In this document: piece by piece, positions 11,079 to 21,782 of the stretch
Layout of the letters: the number at the start of each line of letters is the position of its first letter
Numbering within the stretch: position 1 is the stretch's first letter
NCBI GenBank assembly: GCA_003255065.1
Contig: QAOA01004423.1
Coordinates: forward strand, 372,001-436,000
Direction of reading: 5' to 3'
Length of the DNA: 64,000 bases
Source of the DNA: Cercis canadensis
Lineage: Eukaryota; Streptophyta; Magnoliopsida; Fabales; Fabaceae
The notes under the pieces: generated by a model
The model's database searches: none
Told to the model about the DNA's origin: nothing
What the model saw: only the letters and a program-made list of their open reading frames with translations
Program-made: the position numbers and the translations under genes

Positions 11079-11080
11079 AT

Positions 11081-11932
11081 TGATAAGGATCCACTTGAAG
11101 AAATCAAGCCAAATCCAATCCAAATTAGCCAAGGATCCCAAGTAAGGTCAAGTAACAGAAAATCAAGAAAAGATGAATGGAATTAGGTGAAAACCTTTGA
11201 TTATCAAATTAGGCAACCTAGTTTCAGCAAAGCTTAACTAACCCTCCTTAATCCAAATAATCAACAATCAACATGAACAAGATGGAGAAGTGAATAAACC
11301 GCCACACTCTAGATTGGGGAAAGGGGAGAGTGATAAGGTTTAGGTCCACCATGCTAGGAATCCACCTAGATGGCTTAAGCTCTCCATGGAGAGAACAAGA
11401 GAGAAACTCTCAATTCAATTATCAAATTCTTGATTCTATTGCTAAAGACAAAGGCTTTAGCTCCTTAAATAGTTTAGGAGAAAAACTAATAAGTCTTAAT
11501 ACCAAATGCTTCAAAAGCGAAAATACAACTTGGAATAGTCACTAATGTGACACGGCCTAAAGGACACGGCCGTGTTCTCCAAGTTCCTGCCCGTGTTCTT
11601 CCTCCAGAGACGAGATAGGCCTTAGGTGACTTGACACGGCTTCAACACGCCCGTGTTCGACTTCCAGTAACTTAATTGCCTCTGCTTCTGCTACACGGCT
11701 AAGACACGGCTTGGCTTCAATGGGGACACGGCCATGTGCTTCAATCTGGACAGAAACACACGTGATCCACTTCTCATGGTTTGGCTCGCTGCTCTCTGAA
11801 GCTAAGCCATTTTCCTTGCATGCTTGTCTCATCAACGTTCCCACATGCAATTGGAGATGCTTTGCCCTAGACCTAGTCAAAGGTCCAACCAACTCCTCCT
11901 TGGGCTCAGCTATGCCTCCTTGATCCTCATCA
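11081..11932 (-). repeat. 5' LTR of the retrotransposon
   Basis: 852 bp, the promoter-bearing LTR of the minus-strand element and near-identical to 8952-9803. It is followed by the target duplication CGTAG. Confidence 0.95.
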
Positions 11933-11937
11933 CGTAG

Positions 11938-12220
11938 GAAGAATAAATGTTAATTGCTAATGGTTTCTCGAGACACCTCTCGTGCATTATTCTTATTTTT
12001 CCACATTTTATTTAAATAGGCTTTCTTTTTAGAAAAACTATTACTTAAAAAAAAAAAAAACACTCATACACAAGAGATAATATTGGTATTGTAATAAATT
12101 CAACTCGAAAGGAAGGGACGACTCTATTCATTTCCCATATATAAGTTTACTTTTTTCCTGTTCATTTGCCCTTTGATTTTGTTTATGTTCCCTGTCAACG
12201 TCAATTTCATTGTTTGAATT

Positions 12221-12256
<36 letters not shown>

Positions 12257-14728
12257 GCCAGATAAAGTGAATTTTAATATTTTTGTTTTGCGTCTTAGCT
12301 CTGGTTCAAATTGTGTGGGCCTGTATTTTTCTTCGTTAAATTAAAAGTCGCAAGCCCTCTGGGCTGTGGGCCACTTGAATACTTATTCTCCCAAATTCCT
12401 ACAGTATATTAGGCCTGTAGTATTAGACTTCTTTAGATGAACAATGTGAAGGAGTGGGCAGAGTGAAAATTCTTAGCTCCAGCAAGTGGGTATGAGCTGT
12501 AGTTATGGGTTTTAATGGGCGATACCTTTTGGATCTTGGGATTTCAAGCCTATCCAAAATGCTTTGTCAAGCATGGATTACGTTTTAGTTTTTATTTTGA
12601 CAAAGCTTTTGTAAAGTGTATTTGAACTATCCATCGACTGGGAGAGGTGTGATTTCCTCAAGTATCAGCTTTCAGATTACTATATCCAAGAGTATAGTCA
12701 AGTTATATCTGCAGTATGGGAATGTAAAAAATAAATTTAATAAGAAAATTTTGTCCCCAATACAATTTATATCCTTTGACAGAAAATGATCCACTTCGTT
12801 AGTTACTTATTAAAAATTTATGCTTAAATAATAGACATGGTCTATGGATGAGGAATTTAAATAATTGTATAATATTGTCAAAACTCTAAAGTTTAAGCTT
12901 CTATGCTTCAAAGCCCAAAAAAAAATATAAAAATTCTATGCCTTCACGTAAAAAGAAAAATCATAAAATATCACTTATGTACGTGATAAATATCCAAGTT
13001 TCCTTTTCCCCTTGCATGTCACGGAAAGAGGGGAACAATTTTGCCACTTATTTGGCCGATTTCCCCTTTACATCATTTCCTGAAATATCCAAGATTCTGA
13101 ATCTTTAATTAAATCCTCATATATATAAATAATCAGGCGCCATTTTTGTGAACCAATTTTAAATATTGGGCTCATGGATTCAATAATACAATAATAATAA
13201 ATTTGGTGAGCAGCACTTGCCGATAGTTTAATAAAACAATAACATTACCCATCAAAATATATCACAGAGGAAAATAGCAAGAGCTAACTACTAATTGGTT
13301 GCACATTTATTTTGGATTAAAACCTTCTGATAATCCATCACAGGGGACTCGATCTGAAAAATTTATATAAAACACGAAGAAGATTGTCTTTTCCCAAACA
13401 TATAGCTCAACCTTCGAAGTTGGCGTCTTTATATCTTTGGCTTCCTTATGTTTTGGGCAAGTTCCCTTCCAAAAATTAACATAATCTTGACCCAGCGTGC
13501 ACATTATGAGTAATCTAAAAATCAAACAACAATTGCTATCGGCATGGGTATGTAAAAGCACATGGTTACATTCCTTAGTTTCATGCTTGCATTTTTTGTT
13601 TCTAGTGTTGTTTTCAATCAAGGAAAAATCAAATGCTATGGATGGCCAGAGAATTCTCTTCCGAGAAACTCCAAAACACTGTTTCAAAACGTTTGCTTTA
13701 TCCCATATGTTCTTTAGTTCTTGTACCTCAAGTCTAGGAATCTTCCTAAAAATTCTCATACACAATTATTATAACTAAACTTCCTTAACTTTTTTGTTTC
13801 TCCTTATTCGTTTCCTCCAGATTCGTCTCATTCTGTTCTTTTAGCTGAGCCACTCCAAAATAATTAAGAGTTTATCTATATTATAATGGATACGATTAAA
13901 TAACCAAGAGGGGGAAAGTTGGTCAGCTTTTTGATTGTAAGATTCCAATCTACACCTGAAACAGGGAAAATTAGTTAGCAGACGAGAGCTAAATGGTAAA
14001 AGAAACAAACATGGCGGAGCTTTTCTGGGATTTCTCGGAGACCATGATTTGGAAAACGCAACATGCATTTGGGTCATTTCTATTCCTGCTGACCCAAAAT
14101 GATTTCCATATCACTTGTACATGATATGCGGGCCCATTGATAATGTTCAAATCACATGATAGAGTTGAAAACTATTCCAACAAAGCAGCCTTTTGGTAAG
14201 CTCTACAGAAGAATACAAAAACATCACAGTGATGTAAGGAATGGATATAAGATGCAGCCGAACACCAAATTTGGATTTGGGAGCTAGGAGGAGGGAAGGA
14301 AAAGAGGGTCTAGAAGGAAATATCGATTCCCATCTAAATTTAAACTTGGGATAACATATTAACATGTGAGAGAGTAGATGTTCAATCAGATGAGATTTGT
14401 GGACAAATAATGGTTAAATCGTAGAACGAGTTGATGATTGCCCGTCTATATATGGTATAGGGTTTTTTTTGTTTTTTCCTGTTTTTTGGCCTGAAGACTT
14501 CGGCTTAGGTTAATTTCAGTTTACTTACTTGTTTTGAAAGTGCCACTTTGTCCATCTATATATATATTTTTTTTGTTAATTTAAATAAAGTTGATTACGA
14601 GTAAAAGCATATATAGCGATATTTTTGAAATCCAAACAAGTAATTTTCATTTTCCGCTTGTAAAAAAAAAGGCAGATACAAAAGGTAGGGTTGAGGGTTT
14701 GGAGGGAAACAAGGAACAAAGGGTACAT
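11938..14728. other. AT-rich intergenic DNA
   Basis: No supported gene. A minus-strand frame of about 150 codons at 13307-13759 has no recognisable domain, and I do not count it as a gene. The stretch includes the AT microsatellite at 12224-12252. Confidence 0.5.
12224..12252. repeat. (AT)n microsatellite
   Basis: About 14 uninterrupted AT dinucleotides. Confidence 0.95.
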
Positions 14729-14803
14729 CACGTGCGGGGCGTGCCATTCACGTGACGTACCTTTCTTCACGTAACATTCAAAAAATTGCTTCTGTCTATA
14801 TAG
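14729..14803 (+). promoter_or_regulatory. Orphan promoter-like module: two G-boxes and TATA
   Basis: CACGTG occurs at 14729-14734 and 14749-14754, the second as CACGTGACGT, a strong bZIP/ABRE-type site. About 42 bp further on is CTATATAG (14796-14803), a plausible TATA element. No coding gene follows for more than 2 kb, so any transcript would be non-coding or unannotated. Confidence 0.3.
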
Positions 14804-16258
14804 TGTCTATACCCAACTGGTCCTGGATAGTGGATATATATTAAGGCCCCACAAATAATACACAAAGGTATTCGTTTCATAATTCCTATCTGTCTGAATG
14901 TGAGTGAACGAGCAAGTGAGAGAGAATGATTGGAGAATGTTTAAAGAAATGTAATATACTCCAGAGACTAGTCCTGCTCTGGGTAACATGCATGCTACAT
15001 AATTACAAGGGCTTCAAGTTCTGGTCTTTGTTTAGAAAATAGAGAAAACGGGGACCAATATTGAGAGAAGTGTAAATTGACAGCGCAGACAATAAACAGT
15101 AATTTTTTACAAACGATTCTTATATTTGTTTTGTCTATTCTGTCATTTTAAGCATGGGAGGTAAAGTTAAGTTCCCTCTGGACTAAGTTTCCCGTTCTCA
15201 TTTTGGTTTTTGTCCTGTATTTGATTACGTCAAAGCATCAGCACCATGTCTTGTTTTTTTTTTTTTATAAAATACATATAATCATGGTGTTTATTGAATT
15301 CATTCTATCATTCTTGTTCTAATACCCACCGTTGATAACATGTCATTGGTGGATAATATATTCATATTCATAGTCACATCACTTAATAAATATAATAATT
15401 TATCTCGTAAACTCCAGTTTTAATTGAACAAGCAGTCCATAACTTGATTTGAAAAACAGAAAATAAAAATGAAATATGATATACGACAAATAAAAAGGTG
15501 GTAATATATGTGAATTTAATGCCTCAAGTAGACTCTAGTTATTGTGATTCCTATCCGACTTTCATTCATTCTTTTTTTTTTTTCCATGTACTTTCATTCT
15601 TTTCACTTCTTTCAAAACAGTATGTTTTTGACCTTTTTAGGTGATCTATACATGCGCACCTGCGGATCAGGAAGAGAAACTGAAGATCTCAAAAAAAGAA
15701 TTTTTTGGTGTCTCTTACCTTTTTTTTGGTTAAATTATTTTGTCTTTACTTTTATTTACATAATGCTTTGCTCATAAAGCATTTATATTCAACATGATAT
15801 AGTGCTTACTAAATATTTTTATGTTTAATGAGTTTATAAAAACAACTTAGTGAACTTAATCTTAAAAAAAAAAAGAAAACAACTTAGTATGTTAACTTCA
15901 ACTTACCTTTTGTAATATTCTTGGAAAAAGGCTTGCATTTATAAAATATTTTTCACAAGCTTTTAAAATAATTATTAAATAGTTTCATGTATAGTAATTA
16001 GTGTGTATTTGAAAGACTATTTATTATATATAACTATATAGTTTGACATTATATTCAATTAAATAAATCTTAAATATGGTACGGGCAAGAGGGAGAGAGA
16101 AGGGCGGGGGTGGGGGCTGTTATCACTTTTGTCAATTAATAAGAATCATATGTTGGCTTTCTTTGGTTTTAGCTGCCATACATAATTATGGATCAACAGT
16201 GATTATTTATTTATTTACCAAAAAAAAACGATGATTATTTATTTGTCTAACTTATGAT

Positions 16259-16259
<1 letters not shown>

Positions 16260-16297
<38 letters not shown>
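16260..16297. repeat. Compound (CT)n(TA)n microsatellite
   Basis: About eleven CT units run directly into about eight TA units. The tract lies roughly 0.9 kb upstream of the GRAS gene start codon. Confidence 0.95.
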
Positions 16298-16684
16298 CAA
16301 GTGTAGCAGTTGAACCCGGCAGCAAGTTAGTAGTTGAGATGCAGAAAAGTAGCAAGGTTTAGAATAGCAAAGTGGGAAAAGAATGATGAAATGATATTAT
16401 GGGAATGAACGTGAGGAGGGAGGGAGAAGGAAGTGAAGGGGAAAAGTGGGCAGAAAAATGATTTGTTCATTATAGGAGGATGATGGCCCGTGAGTAAGTG
16501 AGCCAAAAGCTTAACTGCCTCAAAATGAAATCCCCCACACTGGCCACCATTACATGACAAAAACGCAACTCCCGCAAGAAGACAATTTGGTGGCCGGCTA
16601 CTTCACATGCCACCAAAATCCAACACAGCCACTCCTATACGATTATGGGTACACCACCCTCTTCTCTTATACCACACTGCCCAC

Positions 16685-16729
16685 CTCTTCTCTCTCTCTC
16701 TCCCTCTCCCTCTCCCTTTCTCTTTCCCT
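16685..16729 (+). promoter_or_regulatory. Pyrimidine-rich tract upstream of GRAS gene
   Basis: A nearly pure C/T run about 0.5 kb before the start codon at 17217. Such tracts are common near plant core promoters and in 5' leaders. The transcription start is not visible from sequence alone. Confidence 0.35.
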
Positions 16730-17216
16730 GACGAATCAAAATCAGATAAAGCAGATTAGACCCTTTTGTAGCCATGAAAACGTAGTTCTGTTCCCATTTC
16801 ACTGCTCCTTTAGCCTTGGATTGTTTTGCACCAACTGAAAAAGCCTGGTTTTTGCCAAGAACGGTCTCTTTTGCCCAATTTGACTTCAAATGAGTTTTTT
16901 CGGGATGAGAGTTCCCCGCCTACTGATCAGTCTCTTTTGGTAAGAACAATAATATTCTCTCTCACCAAAAAGCTGAAATGTCTATTTCCCTTTGATTCAT
17001 TTCCAGAATTCTCCCAATTTCTACTGCTAATTTCACCACAATTGGATCGTTTCCCAATGGGCAAAGTTACCCACTAATAGTCAGGTCACTTTCTCTTTTC
17101 TTTGCTCCTTTCTGATTTCTGTTCAGATTAATTCCCGTTTACCCCATCCCCCCTTTCATCTCTCTTTCTCTTATTTTGTACTCACTATCTCTCTTATTTT
17201 CTCTCACTGTCAATCA

Positions 17217-18614
17217 ATGACGCAATTCACACCGCCACTACCACCTTTGCACCAAATAACTCCCTTTTCCAACCCTACCATGACCAAGAATCAGCAAATT
17301 CCTAGGACTAGACCCTGGCCTGGATTCCCCACATCCAAGGCCCTTGGTAGCACAAGCTTCGGTGATGCCAATTGTATGGAGCGGTTACTTGTTCACTGTG
17401 CAAATGCTATCGAAAGCAACGATGTTACTCTGGCTCAGCAAATCCTCTGGGTATTGAACAACATAGCAACCCCAGACGGCGACTCCAATCAGCGCCTCGC
17501 TTGCAGCTTCCTTCGTGCTCTCACCGCTCGCGCCGCCAAAACTGGAATCTGCAAAATGTTAGCCGCCGTCGCAGAATCCCACACCAATCTTGCTATACAC
17601 ACCCACAAATTCTCCATCATCGAGCTAGCCAACTTCGTTGACTTAACCCCATGGCACCGCTTCGGTTTCACGGCGGCTAATTCAGCCATTCTAGAAGCTA
17701 CCGAAGGATTCTCAGTAATCCATATCGTGGACTTGAGCTTGACACATTGCATGCAGATTCCTACGCTTATTGATGCCATTGCTAGCCGCCATGAGGTTCC
17801 ACCTCTCATAAAGCTCACAGTAGCTGGTGCCACCCAAGACATCCCTCCTATGCTTGATCATTCCTACGAGGAATTGGGTGCAAAGCTGGTCAATTTCGCT
17901 AGGTCTAGGAACGTTGTAATGGAATTTAGAGTGGTTTCTTCGAGTTATGCAGATGGGTTCGCGGCTTTGATCCAACACCTTCGGGTGCAACATTTAGTTT
18001 ACACAGCAGAAGGTCATCATCGTCGAAGCGAGGCTTTAGTTATAAACTGTCACATGATGCTTCATTATATTCCTGACGAAACCCTATCAGCAATTCCTGA
18101 TACGGATTCACCACATTATATTTTTGACTCTTCTTCTGCTACTACTACTTTGTCGTTACGATCAATGTTTCTTAAAGCGCTGCGGAGTTTAGACCCAACA
18201 GTTGTCGTTTTAGTAGATGAAGATGCAGATTTAACATCGAATAATTTAGTATGCAGATTAAGGTCTGCGTTTAATTATCTATGGATACCTTATGACACAG
18301 TGGATACGTTTCTTCCACGAGGGAGTAAACAAAGGCAGTGGTATGAAGCTGATATTTGCTGGAAGATTGAGAATGTTATAGCATATGAAGGGCTTCACAG
18401 GGTTGAGAGGCTCGAGCCTAAGAGCAGGTGGGAGCAAAGAATGAGAAATGCAAACTTTCAAGGGATTATGTTCAGTGAGGATGCAGTTTCCGAGGTGAAG
18501 ACCATGCTAGTTGAACATGCAGCTGGATGGGGTCTAAAGAAAGAAGATGAACATCTTGTGCTCACCTGGAAAGGACACAATGTTGTCTTTGCCTCTGCGT
18601 GGATACCTGCTTGA
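17217..18614 (+). CDS. SCL32: GRAS-family transcriptional regulator, SCL32-like
   Basis: Single-exon gene, 465 aa, as is usual for GRAS genes. A short Pro/Thr-rich N-terminus (1-50) precedes the GRAS domain. Leucine heptad region I starts near residue 53 (CMERLLVHCANAIESNDVTL). The VHIID-type motif reads VIHIVDLS at 167-174. The PFYRE-type region follows, and the SAW motif closes the protein (LTWKGHNVVFASAW, about 449-462). GRAS proteins act in the nucleus as transcriptional regulators; SCL32 is an Arabidopsis member of roughly this length and architecture. The ATG at 17217 is chosen because MTQFTPP resembles the SCL32 N-terminus and the frame is open; a second ATG lies at 17280. I see no miR171-type target site, unlike the SCL6/22/27 branch. 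The subgroup is assigned by recalled similarity, not alignment. Confidence 0.92.
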   Translation: MTQFTPPLPPLHQITPFSNPTMTKNQQIPRTRPWPGFPTSKALGSTSFGDANCMERLLVHCANAIESNDVTLAQQILWVLNNIATPDGDSNQRLACSFLRALTARAAKTGICKMLAAVAESHTNLAIHTHKFSIIELANFVDLTPWHRFGFTAANSAILEATEGFSVIHIVDLSLTHCMQIPTLIDAIASRHEVPPLIKLTVAGATQDIPPMLDHSYEELGAKLVNFARSRNVVMEFRVVSSSYADGFAALIQHLRVQHLVYTAEGHHRRSEALVINCHMMLHYIPDETLSAIPDTDSPHYIFDSSSATTTLSLRSMFLKALRSLDPTVVVLVDEDADLTSNNLVCRLRSAFNYLWIPYDTVDTFLPRGSKQRQWYEADICWKIENVIAYEGLHRVERLEPKSRWEQRMRNANFQGIMFSEDAVSEVKTMLVEHAAGWGLKKEDEHLVLTWKGHNVVFASAWIPA

Positions 18615-18643
18615 ACATTTTTCTTACCTTGTACTCTATGAAC

Positions 18644-18649
18644 AATAAA
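18644..18649 (+). terminator. Possible poly(A) signal of SCL32-like gene
   Basis: AATAAA lies 30 bp after the stop codon and is followed by T-rich sequence. Plant poly(A) signals are loose, so this is only plausible. Confidence 0.4.
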
Positions 18650-20585
18650 TATTTCATTTTCTTTTTTAATTAATATTAATATAGCTCTTCTTTTTCTTGC
18701 ATAGTCACTAATTCTTCTTGAATGATCTTCTGTAGTTTTAAGAGAAAATGAGTAGATGAGAAGTTAATTAACGTGGCGAGACTTTATGCAACGTTGTGTT
18801 TATCTTAGGAAGTTTACAATAAGTAGCGTTAAATGATATATAAGAGTTAGTTAACGTACGTGATGAGAGTTCATGCTATATATATTGGCACCAAATTGGT
18901 ACTTTTTCTTCTAGGTTGTGTTTTTCCCAATGACATTGTTACATTAAGCACAAAAAGAAAAGAGACGTTTTTATTCCTCTTACAATATAGTATAGGGGAA
19001 AAAGAAAAGAAACTATTTCAGCAACTTTACATGCAATTCTTAAGTAGTGTCCTATAGCATCTTTCTCTTTGCTATGTGAAGTGATTAGAGATTCCTGTGG
19101 ATTTTGCTCTTTTAGTCATTTACTGGAAGCCAATGTTGACAACTCTGGTGATCGGGTATATAGTATTTGGGGTAATGTAGTATTAGAGTTTCGAATAATG
19201 ATAACATAAACATAACGATCAGTTATCTTAACTAGCTAGTCATGATCAAAACTCATAATGAACATTTTTAAGCTCCAAACATGATGAGAAATTGAGAATG
19301 GCATTGCTTCAAGGAATAATGGACCCTTTCACGAGGAAATCAAATCTACTAGGAGAGTCAATATATTTCAAACATATACATGATAAACAATTAAACATGA
19401 AAGTAAGACAAAAATCAATGATATATAAATATATTATGAATGTAATTAACTGTATTCGTCTATAGGTTCATTTTTCACATCTTTCAAATATTTCTCTTAT
19501 GTTCACGCCTGTTGAATACTTCTGGTCCTCACCTACCAAAAGAGGATAATTGTTAGATAACATAAATCCTTATTCACGCCTGTTGAATACTTCTGGTCTC
19601 ACCTACCAAAAGAAGATAATTGTTAGATGACATAAATCCTTATCACTAATAGCATCATGTTGTTTCCTTAATTATATCCTGATATTAAGTTGAAGATAAT
19701 AATGATATATTTGGTTTTACGTTTGAAATGCCAACATCATGGTTTTGAACCCGAATTTTTTTTTTCTTGTTTGGCTACCAAAACCATAGGTAATCCTTAC
19801 ATTGCTTATTCCATGATTAATTCTTCCCACATTAAAATTTTCCAAAATTAGTTTGTATAAAAATTAACCCAAATAAGTACTAAGAATATTATCTATTACA
19901 TAATAGAGAGGATCTCAATTTCGGCAAAAAAAAGAAAAAGTGCATTTAAAAGATTGACAAGAATATAAAAAAGCAGTGTGTTTTCTAGCTAGTATATCTT
20001 CAATATTAAAGCATACTACAGATGTTTATCTGACAATATCTACTGAAAAACTGATCATAATTAACTATGAAAATCTAACCTTTTTTTTTTAAGAATTACT
20101 GAACTATGAAAAAGCAAACTTTTTTTTTTAAAAATTTTTTGCTGCTGACCATGAAAAGCTGACTTGAGAGAGCTAAAACTTCAACAGATAACTATTTGGG
20201 CCTGTAAAGAATCACTATGCAAGGTTGCTAATTTAGGCCTGTATAGAATGAAAAATTAATCACCGCTCGGTTGCATCAGAGATGATTGAGATGAATGCAG
20301 CTTTCTTAGTTTCGCCGCCCTTTCCTTCTGTTTGCGTTGTTATCATAATATGATATCAACTCTGTTAATTCATCCGCCATCCTTGATAAAAAATTAATGC
20401 TCCCTTGATCTGCTTCCTCTTGTTCAATATTGTGTTTGTTGCTTTCTTCCTCTTCCTCTGCCCCTGCTAGGCTGGTACTCCCTTAATTTGAATAGGTGCA
20501 AAACTGTGCACATAAGCCAACGCGCAACCTGGGGAGTAGAATTTTTGAACGTATTTCTCAGAGATTACCCCTAAACTTCTCTTTG
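18650..20585. other. Intergenic DNA
   Basis: AT-rich, no supported gene. It contains the 71-bp tandem duplication at 19502-19642 and a degenerate duplicated T-rich segment near 20060-20165. Confidence 0.5.
19502..19642. repeat. 71-bp tandem duplication
   Basis: Unit 1 (19502-19572) and unit 2 (19573-19642) both begin TTCACGCCTGTTGAATACTT. Unit 2 has a one-base deletion and a few substitutions. The close similarity suggests a fairly recent event. Confidence 0.9.
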
Positions 20586-21782
20586 TCAAACTATATGATA
20601 AAATTGACTCTGAAAAATCCACAAATATAACTTATTGAATTCAGGTCTGTAGGCTATTATCTTAAACGGAATTCGCGGCTTGGCGACCCTCACAGTGGTC
20701 CAACTCGCAGTACGCTGTTCAATGATGTCTTCACTCAATCTTTGGAAGTCCACAGAGTCCTCAAACTTCCATTTCATCTTGTAGATGGTAAGAGACCAAA
20801 CAGGGAACTCGTTGGGGAATCCATGGCAATAGCAGAGAAGCTTGTCCTTAAATTTCCACAAACACCTTCTATGGGAGCTTGGGGGCCTTTATTAATTCAT
20901 ATTTTTTGGGCTTGTTCATGTGGCAAACAAGAATATGACCCTCTATACAATCCCAGAACAGGGTTCCATTAAAGAACACTATAGACCCTATCATGCTTTT
21001 GTCGCAAAAAGCATGAAGCTTTTTCCAACATTCCAGCTTCCATTCACAACTTTCCGATGACAAGATCAACAATGTGGAAGATAGATCGTTATCCCCATGC
21101 CTGGCTCTAACAACACATAATACCCTGTACTGAAGGTAATCACTGTTTGTTAAGTGAGCGAGTAAGGCAAAGTTTACCCTCCCTGAAGGCTTACCAGGAG
21201 AAGTAAGAGGAACGTGTTGCTTAGTCAATGGGTTACAAACAAAGTACTCTATGCTTTCTGGCCTGTGACTGCAACAAAGGATTAAGCCATTGGAGGCATC
21301 AATGAGCTCTATAATATCACGGTCCAAATTCTTCTTTAAAAAATTGAAAGAAGGATCTGGAAGGCTGTAGTTTTCGGCTTCCGGTACTTCACGAATTAAT
21401 TGTGGTTCTTCCATTTGGATATCAACGTTTTTCCAACGGCCACGGTAGTGAAGGAAACCGGGTATACCTTTCTTTGGTAGAAGAACCCGATAACTCTGCT
21501 GTTATCGAAGTAATTTGATGTGAATTCTGCCTTTCTTGTTAAATTGAGAAGGCTCTCAGAGGCGCAGCAGAACTTGGGGACGATTTTGGGTGGCAAACGC
21601 GTTAGGATTTCAAGAACGACGTCGTTTTTTTCTGGGATTTTTGAGAAAATCTCAGAAAGAACGTTGATATCTTCGTCCTGGTTATTTGATATCAATGAAG
21701 TCTCATGGTCTTGGGAACAAGTTTCTTCTGCTGTTGGTTGAGGCCGAATCTCCATTCTCTGCTTTCTTGTTCCGGAAATCAT
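20586..21782 (-). pseudogene. F-box protein gene with two frameshifts
   Basis: Read on the minus strand, the first frame (ATG at 21782, open to 21396) carries an F-box (DVVLEILTRLPPKIVPKFCC). This is the Skp1-binding module of SCF ubiquitin ligases. The second frame (to 20869) looks like an F-box-associated C-terminal domain (VCNPLTKQHVPL; WKLECWKKLHAFCD). The third frame (20861-20586) continues it (WKFEDSVDFQRLSEDIIEQ). Each join needs a frame change, near 21410 and near 20870, with no good intron signals there. Either two indels disabled the gene or the sequence has two errors. The target of the ligase cannot be guessed. Confidence 0.72.

Larger units (their letters stand above)
8952..11932 (-). 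mobile_element. Ty3/Gypsy LTR retrotransposon, interior mostly missing
   Basis: Two 852-bp LTRs (8952-9803 and 11081-11932) begin TG and end CA. They are flanked by the 5-bp target duplication CGTAG (8947-8951 and 11933-11937). I count about two differences between the LTRs (near 9029 and 9124 in the left copy), so the insertion is recent. Orientation is minus: the primer-binding site lies beside the right LTR and the polypurine tract beside the left one. The interior is only 1277 bp and lacks gag, protease, reverse transcriptase and RNase H. A single N at 10472 sits at the join between leader and integrase fragment, so the loss may be real or an assembly collapse. The integrase frame runs on into the 3' LTR, a trait described for the CRM clade of chromoviruses; that assignment is an inference. 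Confidence 0.95.
14804..17216. other. Intergenic DNA and presumed SCL32 promoter/leader
   Basis: No open frame with a recognisable domain. The last several hundred bases carry pyrimidine-rich tracts and lead into the GRAS gene, so they probably hold its promoter and 5' untranslated region. Confidence 0.5.

Noticed and set aside
13307-13759. Minus-strand frame of about 150 codons
   Set aside because: Its first true ATG is at 13759. It is Cys- and Lys-containing but matches no family I know, has no leader or splice context, and the surroundings are non-coding in composition.
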